Source: Salisediminibacterium halotolerans
GTDB lineage: Bacteria; Bacillota; Bacilli; Bacillales; Salisediminibacteriaceae
Length of the DNA stretch: 64,000 nucleotides
Assembly (NCBI RefSeq): GCF_003814815.1
Contig: NZ_RKQQ01000002.1
Span: 485,418 to 549,417, forward strand
Direction: 5' to 3'
The notes under the pieces were generated by a model. It was given only the letters and a program-made list of their open reading frames with translations. It was not told the origin of the DNA and searched no databases. Positions 42,776 through 52,769 of this stretch are shown piece after piece; the stretch's first letter is position 1; each line of letters opens with the position of its first letter. Made by a program: the position numbers and the translations under genes.

Positions 42776-44194
42776 ATGAAATATTCTTTGTTTTTGGCGG
42801 GAAACTGGCAAGAACCGAAACATTCAAAGCCGCTTTATTCGCCTTATTCCGGTGAGTGGATCGCTGATGTGCCTGATGCCGATGAGGAAGAAACAGCGGC
42901 TGCTGTCGATGCGGCGTGCCAAGCGGAAAAAACAGCCGCTTCCATACCGGCTCATGAACGGGCCGACATATTGCTGAAGGTCGCAAATTTGATTGAAGAA
43001 AATCGCGAAACATGTGCACGTCTGATCGCTTTGGAAGCAGCGAAGCCGATTAAAACGGCGCGAAAAGAAGTTGCCCGAACAATTATGACCTACCGATTTT
43101 CCTCTGAAGAAGCGCGCAGAATGCCGACGGAATTTATAAATATGGATGCCGCTCCCGGCGGTGAAGACAAAACGGGGTTTGTATTAAGAGAACCGGTCGG
43201 CACGGTCGGCGCGATTACGCCGTTTAATTTTCCGATGAATCTCGTTGCGCATAAAGTCGGACCTGCGATTGCTTCCGGCAACTGTGTTGTTTTAAAACCG
43301 GCTGAACAGACGCCGTTATCGGCATTTTTTATTGCTGAATTATTCAGCAAAGCCGGGGCGCCGGAAGGGATATTAAACGTCATTACAGGAGACGGAAAAA
43401 TCGTCGGAAGAAAAATGGTGGAAGATGAACGCGTTAACATGATTACATTCACCGGGAGTAAACAGACCGGGCTCGATATCCGTTCAAGAGCCGGGTTGAA
43501 AAATGTTACGCTTGAACTCGGTTCAAATGCGGCAGCAGTGATCGGCGAAGATGCCGATATCGAACAGGCAGCGGAAAAACTGACAGCAGGAGCGTTTGCT
43601 TACCAAGGTCAATTATGCATCTCCGTTCAGCGTATATTTGTCCATAAATCGAAGTCCCGCGAACTGCAGCGGGCGATGAAAAAAAATGTTGAAACTTACA
43701 CGCCCGGATCGCCTTTGGATGAAGCGGCTGATTTCTCCAAATTGATCAGCCCGCAAGAAACAAACCGGGTTAAAGCATGGATTGACCAAGCGGTAAAAGA
43801 GGGGGCGAAACTGATCACAGGCGGTGAAGTTGAAGACGGTATCCTGCAGCTGACACTGTTGAGAGAAACCGAAAGGAGTATGAATGTCCGCTGTGAAGAA
43901 GTGTTTGGACCGGTGGCTGTCATTGAAACATTTGAAACGTGGGAAGAGGCTGTCAGCCTCGTAAATGATTCGAAGTATGGTTTGCAGACCGGTGTCTTTA
44001 CAAACCGGCTTGACGAAGCTTTGCAAGCAGCAAGGTCGATCGAATCCGGATCCGTGTTAATTAACGAAATACCTTCGTTCCGGCTTGATCATATACCTTA
44101 CGGCGGAGTGAAAGACAGCGGCAACGGACGTGAAGGGGTGAAATATGCGATCGATGAAATGACCGAACGAAAATTAATATCGATTCAGGCATAA
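42776..44194 (+). CDS. Aldehyde dehydrogenase family protein
   Basis: This 472-aa NAD(P)-dependent aldehyde dehydrogenase has PFNFPMNLVAHKVGPAIASGN (cofactor site, Asn of the oxyanion hole), TFTGSKQTG, LELGSNAA with the general-base Glu (about residue 247), the nucleophile C281 in YQGQLCISVQR and EEVFGPVAVI. Among subfamilies it reads closest to lactaldehyde/glyceraldehyde-3-phosphate (non-phosphorylating, NADP) types. The substrate is not determined. It converges on acsA, separated by a hairpin. Confidence 0.88.
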   Translation: MKYSLFLAGNWQEPKHSKPLYSPYSGEWIADVPDADEEETAAAVDAACQAEKTAASIPAHERADILLKVANLIEENRETCARLIALEAAKPIKTARKEVARTIMTYRFSSEEARRMPTEFINMDAAPGGEDKTGFVLREPVGTVGAITPFNFPMNLVAHKVGPAIASGNCVVLKPAEQTPLSAFFIAELFSKAGAPEGILNVITGDGKIVGRKMVEDERVNMITFTGSKQTGLDIRSRAGLKNVTLELGSNAAAVIGEDADIEQAAEKLTAGAFAYQGQLCISVQRIFVHKSKSRELQRAMKKNVETYTPGSPLDEAADFSKLISPQETNRVKAWIDQAVKEGAKLITGGEVEDGILQLTLLRETERSMNVRCEEVFGPVAVIETFETWEEAVSLVNDSKYGLQTGVFTNRLDEALQAARSIESGSVLINEIPSFRLDHIPYGGVKDSGNGREGVKYAIDEMTERKLISIQA

Positions 44195-44200
44195 AACAAT

Positions 44201-44229
44201 AAGGAAGATTCCATGAAAGAATCTTCCTT
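44201..44229. terminator. Bidirectional terminator between the aldehyde dehydrogenase gene and acsA
   Basis: AAGGAAGATT pairs perfectly with AATCTTCCTT around CCATGAAAG. Confidence 0.75.
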
Positions 44230-44247
44230 ACGTAAATTTGCGAACGA

Positions 44248-45966
44248 TCAGTTGTCGTCCATTGTCGATAAGTCGCCGGCCGGCTCATCAAGCTCCCAAG
44301 CTTTAAGCACCCGGCGCATAATTTTTCCGCTCCGCGTTTTCGGCAAGGTTTCTTTAAATTCAATTTCACGCGGAACGGAATGCGCTGAAAGCTCATTTTT
44401 AATATATGAGCGGATCTCCTCTTTTAATTCATCAGAATGTTCGTAGCCATCGCGCACCGCAATAAATGCTTTGATGATGTGGCCGCGCATTTCATCCGGT
44501 TTCCCAATTACGCCGGCTTCAGCAACGGACGGATGTTCTACAAGCTTGCTTTCAATTTCAAACGGACCGACCCGCTCGCCGGCGGTGACGATCACGTCAT
44601 CGTTGCGTCCTTGGAACCAAAAGTACCCGTCTTCATCCCGAAATGCGGTGTCGCCGGAAATATACCAGCCGGGAATGGAGAAATATTCGTTGAACTTCGT
44701 TTCGTTCTTCCAAATTTTCCGCATTTGTGCCGGCCAGCCGGTTTGTACAGCAAGATTGCCCATCTCATTCGGAGGCAATTCCTTTCCCTGGTCGTCGATG
44801 ATCGCAGCGTGCACGCCTGGAATCGGTTTGCCCATCGACCCCGGTTTAATCGGCTCGCTGGGATAATTGCAAATAAGCATCGCTCCCGTTTCGGTCATCC
44901 ACCACGTGTCGTGAATGCGCAATCCGAATACCTCCCAGCCCCAGCGGACAACTTCGGGATTTAACGGTTCACCGACGCTTAAAATATGCCGGAGCGAACT
45001 GAGATCGTATTTTTCGATAATTTCTTTAGGAGCTGCCATCAGCATGCGAAAAGCTGTCGGGGCGGAATACCAAACGGTTACATGCTGTTTTTCGATCGTA
45101 TGATACCAATCGTCCGGAGAAAATCTTCCGCCGCGGACAATGTTGGTAACGCCGTTTAGCCACGGTCCGAAAATGCCGTAAGATGTGCCGGTAACCCAGC
45201 CGGGGTCAGCGGTACACCAAAAAACATCGTCTTCGTCCAAGTCAAGCACCCATTTCGCGGTTTGATAATGTTGAATCATCGCATGATGGACATGGTAGAC
45301 ACCTTTTGGTTTGCCGGTTGAACCGGACGTATAATGCAAAATCATGCCGTCCTCCAAAGAGACCCATTCAATTGCGTCACCAGTCGTTGGAGACGCTTTC
45401 ATTTCGTTAAAATACGAATAAAAAGGTCCATCTTGCGGAACTTGATCACCGACTAAAATAATTTTGTTCAAGTGCGGGAGATCGGTATACGGAATTCGCT
45501 CGAGCAGTTCCGGCGTTGTTACAATTGTTGAAGCTTCACTGTCTTCCAAACGGCTGCGAACAGCTTCGTTCATAAATGCTTCAAAAAGCGGTCCGGCGAC
45601 AGCACCGGCTTTAATCGCTCCTAACAGTGAAATATACAGTTCGGGTGATCGGGGCATAAAAATAAAGACACGATCGCCTTTGGCTACCTCGAGCCGTCGA
45701 AACATATGAGCAGCTTGATTGGTTGCTCCTTTCAAATCGGCAAATGTGTAAGTCTCCTCGCGGGACGAATCTGCATAACGCAAAGCGGGGTGATCTCCGC
45801 GCCCGTCATCAACATGCCGGTCGATACATTCATAAGCCATGTTAACATTACCTGTTTCGTACCAAGAAAACACACTGTGAATATCATCCCAATGAAATGT
45901 TTCCTTCAATTGATCGTAATTTTTCAGCTGGGCATCGGATTGCTGCGGTTGTAAAATTTCTGACAC
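44248..45966 (-). CDS. acsA: Acetyl-CoA synthetase (acetate--CoA ligase)
   Basis: This 572-aa adenylate-forming enzyme activates acetate to acetyl-CoA. It has the P-loop-like YTSGSTGKPKGV (motif A3), WWMTETGAM (A5), SGDTAFRDEDGYFWFQGRNDDVI (A7-A8) and the C-terminal Lys in LPKTRSGKIMRR that makes the adenylate and is the acetylation site controlled by AcuA in Bacillus. The start is GTG at 45966 with GGAGGTG upstream, giving exactly the length of B. subtilis AcsA. No acuABC genes are adjacent. Confidence 0.95.
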   Translation of the reverse strand: MSEILQPQQSDAQLKNYDQLKETFHWDDIHSVFSWYETGNVNMAYECIDRHVDDGRGDHPALRYADSSREETYTFADLKGATNQAAHMFRRLEVAKGDRVFIFMPRSPELYISLLGAIKAGAVAGPLFEAFMNEAVRSRLEDSEASTIVTTPELLERIPYTDLPHLNKIILVGDQVPQDGPFYSYFNEMKASPTTGDAIEWVSLEDGMILHYTSGSTGKPKGVYHVHHAMIQHYQTAKWVLDLDEDDVFWCTADPGWVTGTSYGIFGPWLNGVTNIVRGGRFSPDDWYHTIEKQHVTVWYSAPTAFRMLMAAPKEIIEKYDLSSLRHILSVGEPLNPEVVRWGWEVFGLRIHDTWWMTETGAMLICNYPSEPIKPGSMGKPIPGVHAAIIDDQGKELPPNEMGNLAVQTGWPAQMRKIWKNETKFNEYFSIPGWYISGDTAFRDEDGYFWFQGRNDDVIVTAGERVGPFEIESKLVEHPSVAEAGVIGKPDEMRGHIIKAFIAVRDGYEHSDELKEEIRSYIKNELSAHSVPREIEFKETLPKTRSGKIMRRVLKAWELDEPAGDLSTMDDN

Positions 45967-46129
45967 GTACAACACCTCCATAGTTTCTAATATTGCTGTG
46001 ATTTAAACCTTGCTTTCATGATATACGCAAAATTCGGAAATTTCAAACACTTGTGTGAGGTTTTTAATAGATCGTATACGGGAACTTAAATACAGTGTAG
46101 TTAATCGTTTTGGAAAGGAATGAAGTCAC

Positions 46130-46303
46130 GTGGAAAGTATTCTCGCTGTATTAATATTTATCGCGATCGGGCTCGTTTTGCTCAGATTTGTCGGGGTTAT
46201 TTTCAAGCTGGCGATAACTGTCGGGTTAATTCTCTTAATAATCTATGTCATCAACGAAGCTATCGCCGGATATGCCCTTCCTTTGTTACCGTTCATACGG
46301 TAA
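46130..46303 (+). CDS. Small membrane protein, 57 aa
   Basis: This short frame starts with GTG at 46130 (AAAGGAATGAAG upstream) and reads MESILAVLIFIAIGLVLLRF at the start. It has two hydrophobic helices (about 3-22 and 25-44) and a short tail ending PLLPFIR. No family is recognised. It lies 41 nt before fumC and has no terminator between, so it may share its transcript. Confidence 0.65.
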   Translation: MESILAVLIFIAIGLVLLRFVGVIFKLAITVGLILLIIYVINEAIAGYALPLLPFIR

Positions 46304-46344
46304 TATTGTAAAGGGTTGCACAATTTTTCTTAGGAGGTTATCAG

Positions 46345-47733
46345 ATGGGTTTTAGAACAGAAAAAGATACGCTCGGGAACATTCAAGTTCCGGAAGAAAA
46401 ATGGTGGGGGGCGCAAACGCAGCGCAGTCTGCAAAATTTTGAAATCGGCACGGAAAAAATGCCGCAAGAAATTGTTGAAGCTTTTGCGATTTTAAAAGAA
46501 GCAGCCGCAGCAGCTAACGTCCGGTTAAATAATCTGGATGAAGTAAAAGGCGCGATGATCCAGCGGGTTTGTCAAGAAATTCGGGAAGGCGATACATACG
46601 AACATTTCCCGTTAGTTGTCTGGCAAACCGGAAGCGGAACGCAATCAAATATGAATATGAACGAGGTCGTCGCTCACCGAGCCAATCAGCATTTTGAAGC
46701 TGAAGGAATGGACACAAGAATTCATCCGAACGATGACGTTAACCGTTCGCAAAGCTCCAATGATACGTATCCGACTGCGATGCATATTGCTTCTTTCAAA
46801 GAAGTACAAAACCTCTTGCTCCCGGCGCTGAAACGTTTAAAGGATGTCATCGGAGCCAAATCCGAGGCTTTCGAAGATGTCATTAAAATCGGCCGCACGC
46901 ACTTGCAAGATGCCACGCCGATTACACTGGGGCAAGAAATCAGCGGATGGGAACACATGCTGAAAAAGTCGGAGCAGATGATTGAACAATCAAGCGAACA
47001 GCTGCGCCAGCTGGCGATTGGCGGGACTGCGGTCGGCACCGGGATTAACGCTCATCCGTCGTTTGGTCAAATTTGCTGTGAAGAAATTTCCCGCATAACA
47101 GGAATTGAATTTTATTCTTCGGAAAATAAATACCATGCGTTAACAAGTCATGATGACACGGTCTATGTTCACGGAGCGATGAAAGCATTAGCTGCAGACT
47201 TAATGAAAATTGCCAATGATGTTCGCTGGCTTGCGAGCGGTCCGCGCTCTGGAATCGGCGAAATAACAATCCCGGCAAACGAACCGGGAAGTTCGATTAT
47301 GCCGGGCAAAGTGAATCCGACACAATCCGAAGCATTAACGATGGTAGCCGCGCAAGTTATGGGCAATGATGCAGCCGTAGGTTTTGCGGCGAGTCAAGGC
47401 AATTTTGAATTAAACGTGTTCAAGCCGGTCATTGCATACAATTTCTTGCAGTCCACCCGTCTTCTCGGCGATGCGATGAACTCCTTTAACGATAATTGCG
47501 CGGTCGGCATCGAAGTGAACGAAGAGATTATTGCAAAGCATGTAAAAAATTCGCTCATGCTTGTGACGGCGTTAAATCCGTATATCGGCTATGAAAAAGC
47601 TGCCGACATTGCTAAAACAGCTTTTCAAAACAACTCAACACTGAAAGAAACCGCTGTTGAACTCGGTTATTTAACCGAAGAACAATTTGACGAGTACGTT
47701 GATTTAGAAAAGATGGTCCGCCCGACCGAATAA
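46345..47733 (+). CDS. fumC: Fumarate hydratase class II
   Basis: This 462-aa TCA-cycle enzyme interconverts fumarate and malate. It has [14 protein letters not shown], the [13 protein letters not shown] block, [16 protein letters not shown] with the catalytic His, and the lyase signature [13 protein letters not shown]. Length is normal and the Fe-S class I type is excluded. RBS TTAGGAGG. A peptidase gene follows after 23 nt. Confidence 0.96.
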   Translation: MGFRTEKDTLGNIQVPEEKWWGAQTQRSLQNFEIGTEKMPQEIVEAFAILKEAAAAANVRLNNLDEVKGAMIQRVCQEIREGDTYEHFPLVVWQTGSGTQSNMNMNEVVAHRANQHFEAEGMDTRIHPNDDVNRSQSSNDTYPTAMHIASFKEVQNLLLPALKRLKDVIGAKSEAFEDVIKIGRTHLQDATPITLGQEISGWEHMLKKSEQMIEQSSEQLRQLAIGGTAVGTGINAHPSFGQICCEEISRITGIEFYSSENKYHALTSHDDTVYVHGAMKALAADLMKIANDVRWLASGPRSGIGEITIPANEPGSSIMPGKVNPTQSEALTMVAAQVMGNDAAVGFAASQGNFELNVFKPVIAYNFLQSTRLLGDAMNSFNDNCAVGIEVNEEIIAKHVKNSLMLVTALNPYIGYEKAADIAKTAFQNNSTLKETAVELGYLTEEQFDEYVDLEKMVRPTE

Positions 47734-47756
47734 CATTTTGACAGGAGAGGTACTTT

Positions 47757-48701
47757 ATGAACGTGATTGATTTACATTGCGATGTGTTAATGAAATTGCA
47801 AGACGATCGGTCACGCTCGTTTCACGCCGATCAGGCGCTGGATGTCACGCTCCAGCGTCTTTTTTCCGGAAACGTCCGTGTCCAATTTTTTGCGATCTTT
47901 CTCGAACCGGACTGGCCGTCCGATATGATGTTTCAATATGCGCTTGAACAAGCAGACTTGTTTCATGAAAAAATCGTCAAAGCTGACGAACGAATCGTCC
48001 ATATTACCGCATGGGAGCAAATCGACGCGTTGAAAGATGATGAAATCGGCGCTGTTTTAACGCTTGAAGGAGCAGAAGCTTTCGGCAATGATTTAATGAA
48101 ACTGCGCACGCTGTTTCGGCTCGGTGTGATGTCTGTCGGGTTAACGTGGAACGAGGCCAATTTTTGCGCTGATGGAATAGGCGAGGCGCGGGGCGGCGGG
48201 TTAACGGGGCTCGGCAAAGAAGCCGTAAAGCTTAACAATGCAAACCGTGTATTGACGGACGTTTCCCATTTGTCGTATCAAGCTTTTTGGGATGTAATAG
48301 AGCTGGCGGATTACCCGGTTGCGACCCATTCGAATGCTTACGCTGTCTGCGGACACCGCCGCAACCTCGATGATTTTCAGATTGATGCGCTGATAAAAAA
48401 AGGCGGATGGATCGGGATTGTATTCAACCCGCCGTTTGTAACGGAAGAAAATCGTGCGGCAGAAATAAACGATGTCATCGCGCATATCGATCACATTTAT
48501 GCGCGCGGAGGCGAAGATCATATCGCATTCGGTTCTGATTTTGACGGGATTTCATCGCATGTTTTCGGACTTGAACACCCGGGATGTTTTCCAAAGCTGG
48601 TTGAAGGCTTGCGTAAACGATACAGCGATGAAAAAATTGCGAAATTTGCCGATGCTAATGTCCGCTCGCTTTTACCGCACAAAAAAACGGAGAAACAGTA
48701 A
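47757..48701 (+). CDS. Membrane-dipeptidase family (peptidase M19) dipeptidase
   Basis: This 314-aa zinc dipeptidase of the amidohydrolase fold opens with IDLHCDVL (HxD metal motif), has LTLEGAEAF with the bridging Glu (about residue 103), VLTDVSHLS and PVATHSNAYAVCGHRRNL with two His ligands, and FGSDFDGI with the catalytic Asp. It lacks a signal peptide so should be cytosolic, like Bacillus members. It probably cleaves dipeptides, perhaps with D-residues. Confidence 0.9.
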   Translation: MNVIDLHCDVLMKLQDDRSRSFHADQALDVTLQRLFSGNVRVQFFAIFLEPDWPSDMMFQYALEQADLFHEKIVKADERIVHITAWEQIDALKDDEIGAVLTLEGAEAFGNDLMKLRTLFRLGVMSVGLTWNEANFCADGIGEARGGGLTGLGKEAVKLNNANRVLTDVSHLSYQAFWDVIELADYPVATHSNAYAVCGHRRNLDDFQIDALIKKGGWIGIVFNPPFVTEENRAAEINDVIAHIDHIYARGGEDHIAFGSDFDGISSHVFGLEHPGCFPKLVEGLRKRYSDEKIAKFADANVRSLLPHKKTEKQ

Positions 48702-48703
48702 AG

Positions 48704-48871
48704 TTAATTTGATTCTCCGTCTTCAGCATCTTCGTAATATCCGCATTTTAATAGACATTTGCGGATCAGTTTCGACTCGATTTCGTACGTGCCGTTCATT
48801 TCCGTGTGAACTTGTTCCCAAGCATCCAAAACAAGTGTGCCGCCGCAATCCGGACAGATTTTTTGAGTCAT
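48704..48871 (-). CDS. Small zinc-ribbon protein
   Basis: This 55-aa protein has CPDCGG near the start and C..KCGYYEDAEDG near the end, a two-knuckle zinc ribbon. The start chosen (MTQKICPDCGG) has AAAGGACG about 9 nt upstream; ATG codons before it lack a fitting site. No function known. It is divergent from the kinase gene at 48956 and its stop lies 2 nt from the dipeptidase stop. Confidence 0.7.
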   Translation of the reverse strand: MTQKICPDCGGTLVLDAWEQVHTEMNGTYEIESKLIRKCLLKCGYYEDAEDGESN

Positions 48872-48955
48872 GATCATTCGTCCTTTCCAAAATACTTTTT
48901 CGCCGACAGTATAACAAATCGCCCGCGTTGTGACGAGCAAAAAGGAGGAGATATC

Positions 48956-49822
48956 ATGCGTATAATCGAAGAAGCGCTTGCGCAAATAGGTATTGATGAA
49001 GAATTCGAAACGTATGAACGGTTAGGAGGCGGAGATATTAACGAAGCCTACCGGTTAAATACATCTGAGTGCAGCTATTTTCTGAAGTTGAAGAAAAAAG
49101 CGCCGGAAGCTTTTTTCGAAGCAGAAAAACAAGGCTTAGACGCATTAATCAATCAAGCCGGTGTACACGCGCCAAAACCGCTCGGGCTGTATCGTTCGGA
49201 TTCATCCGGGTATGCCGGTTTGCTTTTGGAATGGATAGAGACAGATAAGACACCGGCGCGACAGGCTGATCTTGGTTATGAGACCGCCAAACTGCATCGA
49301 ACAGGGGCGAGTTATTACGGCTATACGTCTGACACGTATATCGGCGAACTGCCGCAGCCGAACGGCGCTTTTTCTTCCTGGCTCGAGTATTACCGCGACA
49401 GAAGGATCGGCAAGCAAGCAGAACTTGCAAAACACCGGGGGCTCCTTCCGGTTAAACGAGCGGAAAGGTTAACGAAACTTCGCGAGCAAATGGACCGCTG
49501 GATTCCGGCTGAACCGCACCCGTCGCTTTTGCATGGTGATTTATGGGGCGGAAATTGGCTCGCCGGCCCCGGCGGACAGCCGTATTTTATTGATCCGTCC
49601 GTTTTATACGGCGACAGAGAACTTGATATCGCTTTTTCAAAACTTTTCGGCGGATTTTCTGCCGAATTTTACAGCGCGTATCAAGCTGATTTCCCGCTCG
49701 CATACAACTGGAAAGAAAGGGAACCGCTTTACCAGCTGTTTTATTTGCTCGTTCATTTAAATATGTTCGGCGAAGTGTACGGGAAAAGCGTCGATCGTAT
49801 TCTAAAGCACTATATCGGCTGA
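48956..49822 (+). CDS. Fructosamine kinase family protein
   Basis: This 288-aa protein-kinase-like-fold enzyme has the nucleotide loop RLGGGDINEAYRL (residues 23-35), a Lys in YFLKLKKK, the EWIETD hinge, the Brenner motif LLHGDLWGGNW and the metal-binding FIDPSVLYGDRELD. It should phosphorylate ketoamines on glycated proteins or amines (deglycation). RBS AAAGGAGGAG. Confidence 0.88.
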   Translation: MRIIEEALAQIGIDEEFETYERLGGGDINEAYRLNTSECSYFLKLKKKAPEAFFEAEKQGLDALINQAGVHAPKPLGLYRSDSSGYAGLLLEWIETDKTPARQADLGYETAKLHRTGASYYGYTSDTYIGELPQPNGAFSSWLEYYRDRRIGKQAELAKHRGLLPVKRAERLTKLREQMDRWIPAEPHPSLLHGDLWGGNWLAGPGGQPYFIDPSVLYGDRELDIAFSKLFGGFSAEFYSAYQADFPLAYNWKEREPLYQLFYLLVHLNMFGEVYGKSVDRILKHYIG

Positions 49823-49911
49823 CATGCAAGCTGTTTATTTCTTTCCAATCTTTTAGCTGTGTTATAATCATGACAACAGTAAAAAGTTAACATGTAAAAG
49901 AGGTGGATCAA

Positions 49912-50454
49912 ATGTCGGAAAAACAATTGAAAAAAGCTACTTTTGCCGGCGGCTGTTTTTGGTGTATGGTCAAACCGTTTGATGAACAGCCGGGCATACA
50001 TGAAGTCGTCTCAGGATACACTGGCGGACACACGAAAAATCCGACGTACAAAGAAGTCTGTTCAGAAACCACCGGTCATTTGGAAGCTGTTGAAATCACC
50101 TATGATCCTGAGATTTTTCCGTATGAAAAACTGCTGACGCTTTTTTGGCAGCAGATCGATCCGACAGACCCCGGCGGTCAATTTCATGACCGCGGTGAAT
50201 CTTATACAACAGCAATTTTTGTCCATGATGACGACCAGCGCCAAGCGGCGGAAAAATCAAAGCATGAACTTGAAGAAAGCGGCAAGTTTTCCAAGCCGAT
50301 TGTAACGCCAATCAGAGAGGCGTCCGTCTTTTATCCGGCGGAGACTTATCATCAAGACTATTACAAAAAAAATCCGTTTCATTATAAAATGTATCAAAAA
50401 GGAAGCGGCCGAAAAGATTTTATTGAACGTTATTGGGGGGGTAACAGTGAATAA
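49912..50454 (+). CDS. msrA: Peptide methionine sulfoxide reductase A
   Basis: This 180-aa enzyme reduces the S-epimer of methionine sulfoxide. The catalytic C15 is in FAGGCFWC, and [32 protein letters not shown] and [11 protein letters not shown] carry substrate contacts. The ATG at 49912 has AAGAGGTGG upstream. Its stop overlaps the msrB start by 8 nt, as in the B. subtilis msrA-msrB operon. Confidence 0.95.
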   Translation: MSEKQLKKATFAGGCFWCMVKPFDEQPGIHEVVSGYTGGHTKNPTYKEVCSETTGHLEAVEITYDPEIFPYEKLLTLFWQQIDPTDPGGQFHDRGESYTTAIFVHDDDQRQAAEKSKHELEESGKFSKPIVTPIREASVFYPAETYHQDYYKKNPFHYKMYQKGSGRKDFIERYWGGNSE

Positions 50455-50872
50455 CAAAAAAGAACTGAAGAATATTTTGACGCCGATGCAATACAAAGTA
50501 ACGCAAGAAGACGGAACCGAGCCGCCGTTTGAAAATCCGCTTTGGGACTTTTTTGAGGACGGGTTGTATGTTGATATCGTCTCCGGCGAAGCGCTGTTCA
50601 GCTCGAAAGACAAATTTCATTCTGATTGCGGCTGGCCGAGTTTTATGCGGACAATTTCGGACGATGCGGTTACGGAGAAAACGGATCGGACAATGGGAAT
50701 GCGAAGGACAGAAGTTCGCAGTAAACAAGCCGATTCCCACTTAGGTCATGTGTTTCCGGACGGACCTAAACCGACAGGCCTTAGATATTGTATTAATTCA
50801 GCGGCGATTCGATTTATTCCGAAAGAAGAGATGGAACAAGAAGGCTACGGTAAATGGCTTGAAAAAATCTAA
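50447..50872 (+). CDS. msrB: Peptide methionine sulfoxide reductase B
   Basis: This 141-aa enzyme reduces the R-epimer of methionine sulfoxide. It has [44 protein letters not shown] and the catalytic Cys in [13 protein letters not shown]. The start is GTG at 50447 after GGGGGGGTAAC, overlapping the end of msrA; an in-frame TTG at 50423 is less likely. A terminator follows. Confidence 0.95.
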   Translation: MNNKKELKNILTPMQYKVTQEDGTEPPFENPLWDFFEDGLYVDIVSGEALFSSKDKFHSDCGWPSFMRTISDDAVTEKTDRTMGMRRTEVRSKQADSHLGHVFPDGPKPTGLRYCINSAAIRFIPKEEMEQEGYGKWLEKI

Positions 50873-50884
50873 CGTCATAAATAA

Positions 50885-50916
50885 AAAACACCTCAAGAAC
50901 GCCTTGAGGTGTTTTT
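50885..50916. terminator. Bidirectional terminator after msrB
   Basis: AAAACACCTCAAG pairs with CTTGAGGTGTTTT around AACGC (about 50885-50916); TTTT continues after the stem. Confidence 0.88.
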
Positions 50917-50919
50917 TCA

Positions 50920-52605
50920 TTACGGGCGAAGCCGGTTTAATGCAGCAGCCAGTTCATATTTGCGCGGCAGAGCTAAGTCGCCAGGGTGTTGATTTGTGAA
51001 TACACCGAGGCTGTCCAGTCCGTTTTCTTCAACTTGTTCATAAAGGTCATCAATCGCGTTGATCATTGTCTTCGGGGTGTTGTTGTTTTTAGCAAGAAGT
51101 TTGATCATACGGGCGATCGCCTCTGTTTGACTCGGATCAACAAGCTGTTCAACATGCGAAAGAGAGATATTCGTTTTGCCGATCCGGATCGACTGCCGGC
51201 CTTTCGATTCAACTTTTTCTTTTTGATCGAACCATTTCTTTATTCGCTGTTTTGAAAAGGCGCGCGGCTCGGTAACAGTAAAGGCGCCGTCCGCTTCAAA
51301 GACACGCTGTGTCGCAAATTGTTTGGTGAGCGCTTTTGCTTCCGCGGTTTTATCTTCCGGCTCGTATTCATCCATCATAATGACATGATCAGCCGCTTCA
51401 AAATAATCACCGGAACCGCCTAAAACAAGAACAGTGGATATGCCGTGCGTGTCATACAAGCCGCGAACGCGGTCGATAAACGGTGTGATCGGCTCTTTGT
51501 CTTTTTTGACAAGTTTTTGCATCCGGGCATCTCTGATCATAAAGTTTGTTGCACTCGTATCTTCGTCAATTAACAGCATGCGGGTCCGCATTTCAATCGC
51601 CTCAACAATATTTGCCGCTTGCGAAGTGCTGCCGCTTGCATCCTCTGAAGAGAAGGCCAGTGTATCTTTACCGAAGGGCAAGTCGTTTATAAACGGAGAG
51701 ATATTAACATCTGTGACGCTTCTGCCGTCTTCGGAACGAATCTTTACTGCCGACTCGTCACTTAAAACAAATTCACGGCCGTCGCCAGGTTCATGATTAT
51801 AAACTCCCCGCTCAATCGCGTGAAGCAATGTGCTTTTTCCGTGATATCCGCCGCCGATTACGAGTGAAATGCCTTTAGGGATGCCCATGCCGCTGAGCGT
51901 CTTTCCGGAAGGCAGCTGCAGAGTTGTGCGGTAACTGTCCGGACTTTTAAAAGGCACAACGTTTTTTTCGGGCAAAGGTTTGTTGCTGATGCCGCTTTCT
52001 CGCGGCAAAACTGCACCGTCGGCGATAAATGAAATCAGCGATCGGTCCTTTATTTCGCGGCGGATAAACGTTTGATCATCAGCTAGCAGCAAGGCTTGTT
52101 TTAATGCTTCCCGGCTGTAAGTCACGATTGTTTTTTTTGCAACATCAGGGATGATTTCCGTTAACAGCTTTGCTGCTCCTTTCCCGAGCACAGAACGTCC
52201 TTTTGCCGGCAATCCGCAAGACAGCCGAAATTCAATCCCTGCCGAACTGATGTTGACTGCTGTGCGGTCAAGGACTTCCTGACCAGGCGCATCGATATAA
52301 ATCATCCCGCTCTTTCCTGTGCCGCTGACCGGATTATCCGTTTTATGCGTCACCTGATGAAACGTTTTGGCAAAAAAATGCTTAAATGCCCGGCGCCGTT
52401 CAGGAGATTGAAATTGTTCAAGATGAAAATCGGTCCGGTGTAACGGGATAAAAACGCGCAATTTTGAAGGCGCGGCAAACGGGTCCCCTTGCACATAATC
52501 AACCGAGAGACGGAGAAGTTCGTTGTCGTAGTGCCCCTGAATCGATTTCAGCGATTTATACGATTTTCCGTCCATTTTGTTTAACATATCAGCTAATTGC
52601 TGCAT
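50920..52605 (-). CDS. Predicted ABC-class ATPase
   Basis: This 561-aa soluble ATPase belongs to the ABC-class ATPase family of unknown function. Walker A is GGGYHGKSTLLHAIERG (about residue 255), the signature-like block is SGSTSQAANIVEAIEMRTRMLLIDEDTSATNFM with Walker B (LLIDED), and VLVLGGSGDYFEAADHVIMM follows. The N-terminal third is a separate domain rich in basic residues. No transmembrane partner is near, so transport is unlikely. The ATG at 52605 (MQQLADML) has AAAGGAGGA upstream. Confidence 0.82.
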   Translation of the reverse strand: MQQLADMLNKMDGKSYKSLKSIQGHYDNELLRLSVDYVQGDPFAAPSKLRVFIPLHRTDFHLEQFQSPERRRAFKHFFAKTFHQVTHKTDNPVSGTGKSGMIYIDAPGQEVLDRTAVNISSAGIEFRLSCGLPAKGRSVLGKGAAKLLTEIIPDVAKKTIVTYSREALKQALLLADDQTFIRREIKDRSLISFIADGAVLPRESGISNKPLPEKNVVPFKSPDSYRTTLQLPSGKTLSGMGIPKGISLVIGGGYHGKSTLLHAIERGVYNHEPGDGREFVLSDESAVKIRSEDGRSVTDVNISPFINDLPFGKDTLAFSSEDASGSTSQAANIVEAIEMRTRMLLIDEDTSATNFMIRDARMQKLVKKDKEPITPFIDRVRGLYDTHGISTVLVLGGSGDYFEAADHVIMMDEYEPEDKTAEAKALTKQFATQRVFEADGAFTVTEPRAFSKQRIKKWFDQKEKVESKGRQSIRIGKTNISLSHVEQLVDPSQTEAIARMIKLLAKNNNTPKTMINAIDDLYEQVEENGLDSLGVFTNQHPGDLALPRKYELAAALNRLRP

Positions 52606-52769
52606 TGAATTCAGCTCCTCCTTTTCTTCCAATCATTCTGCCTATAGATTGTGCCAAGCGGCAGGTGTCTTGTCAATTTTCAGCGCATGCTTTGTAACCA
52701 GATTGTAAACCGGTTTCCCTTGCGGGTTAAAATATAAACAGTGTACAATACTGGCGGGAGGGAGAAGGG

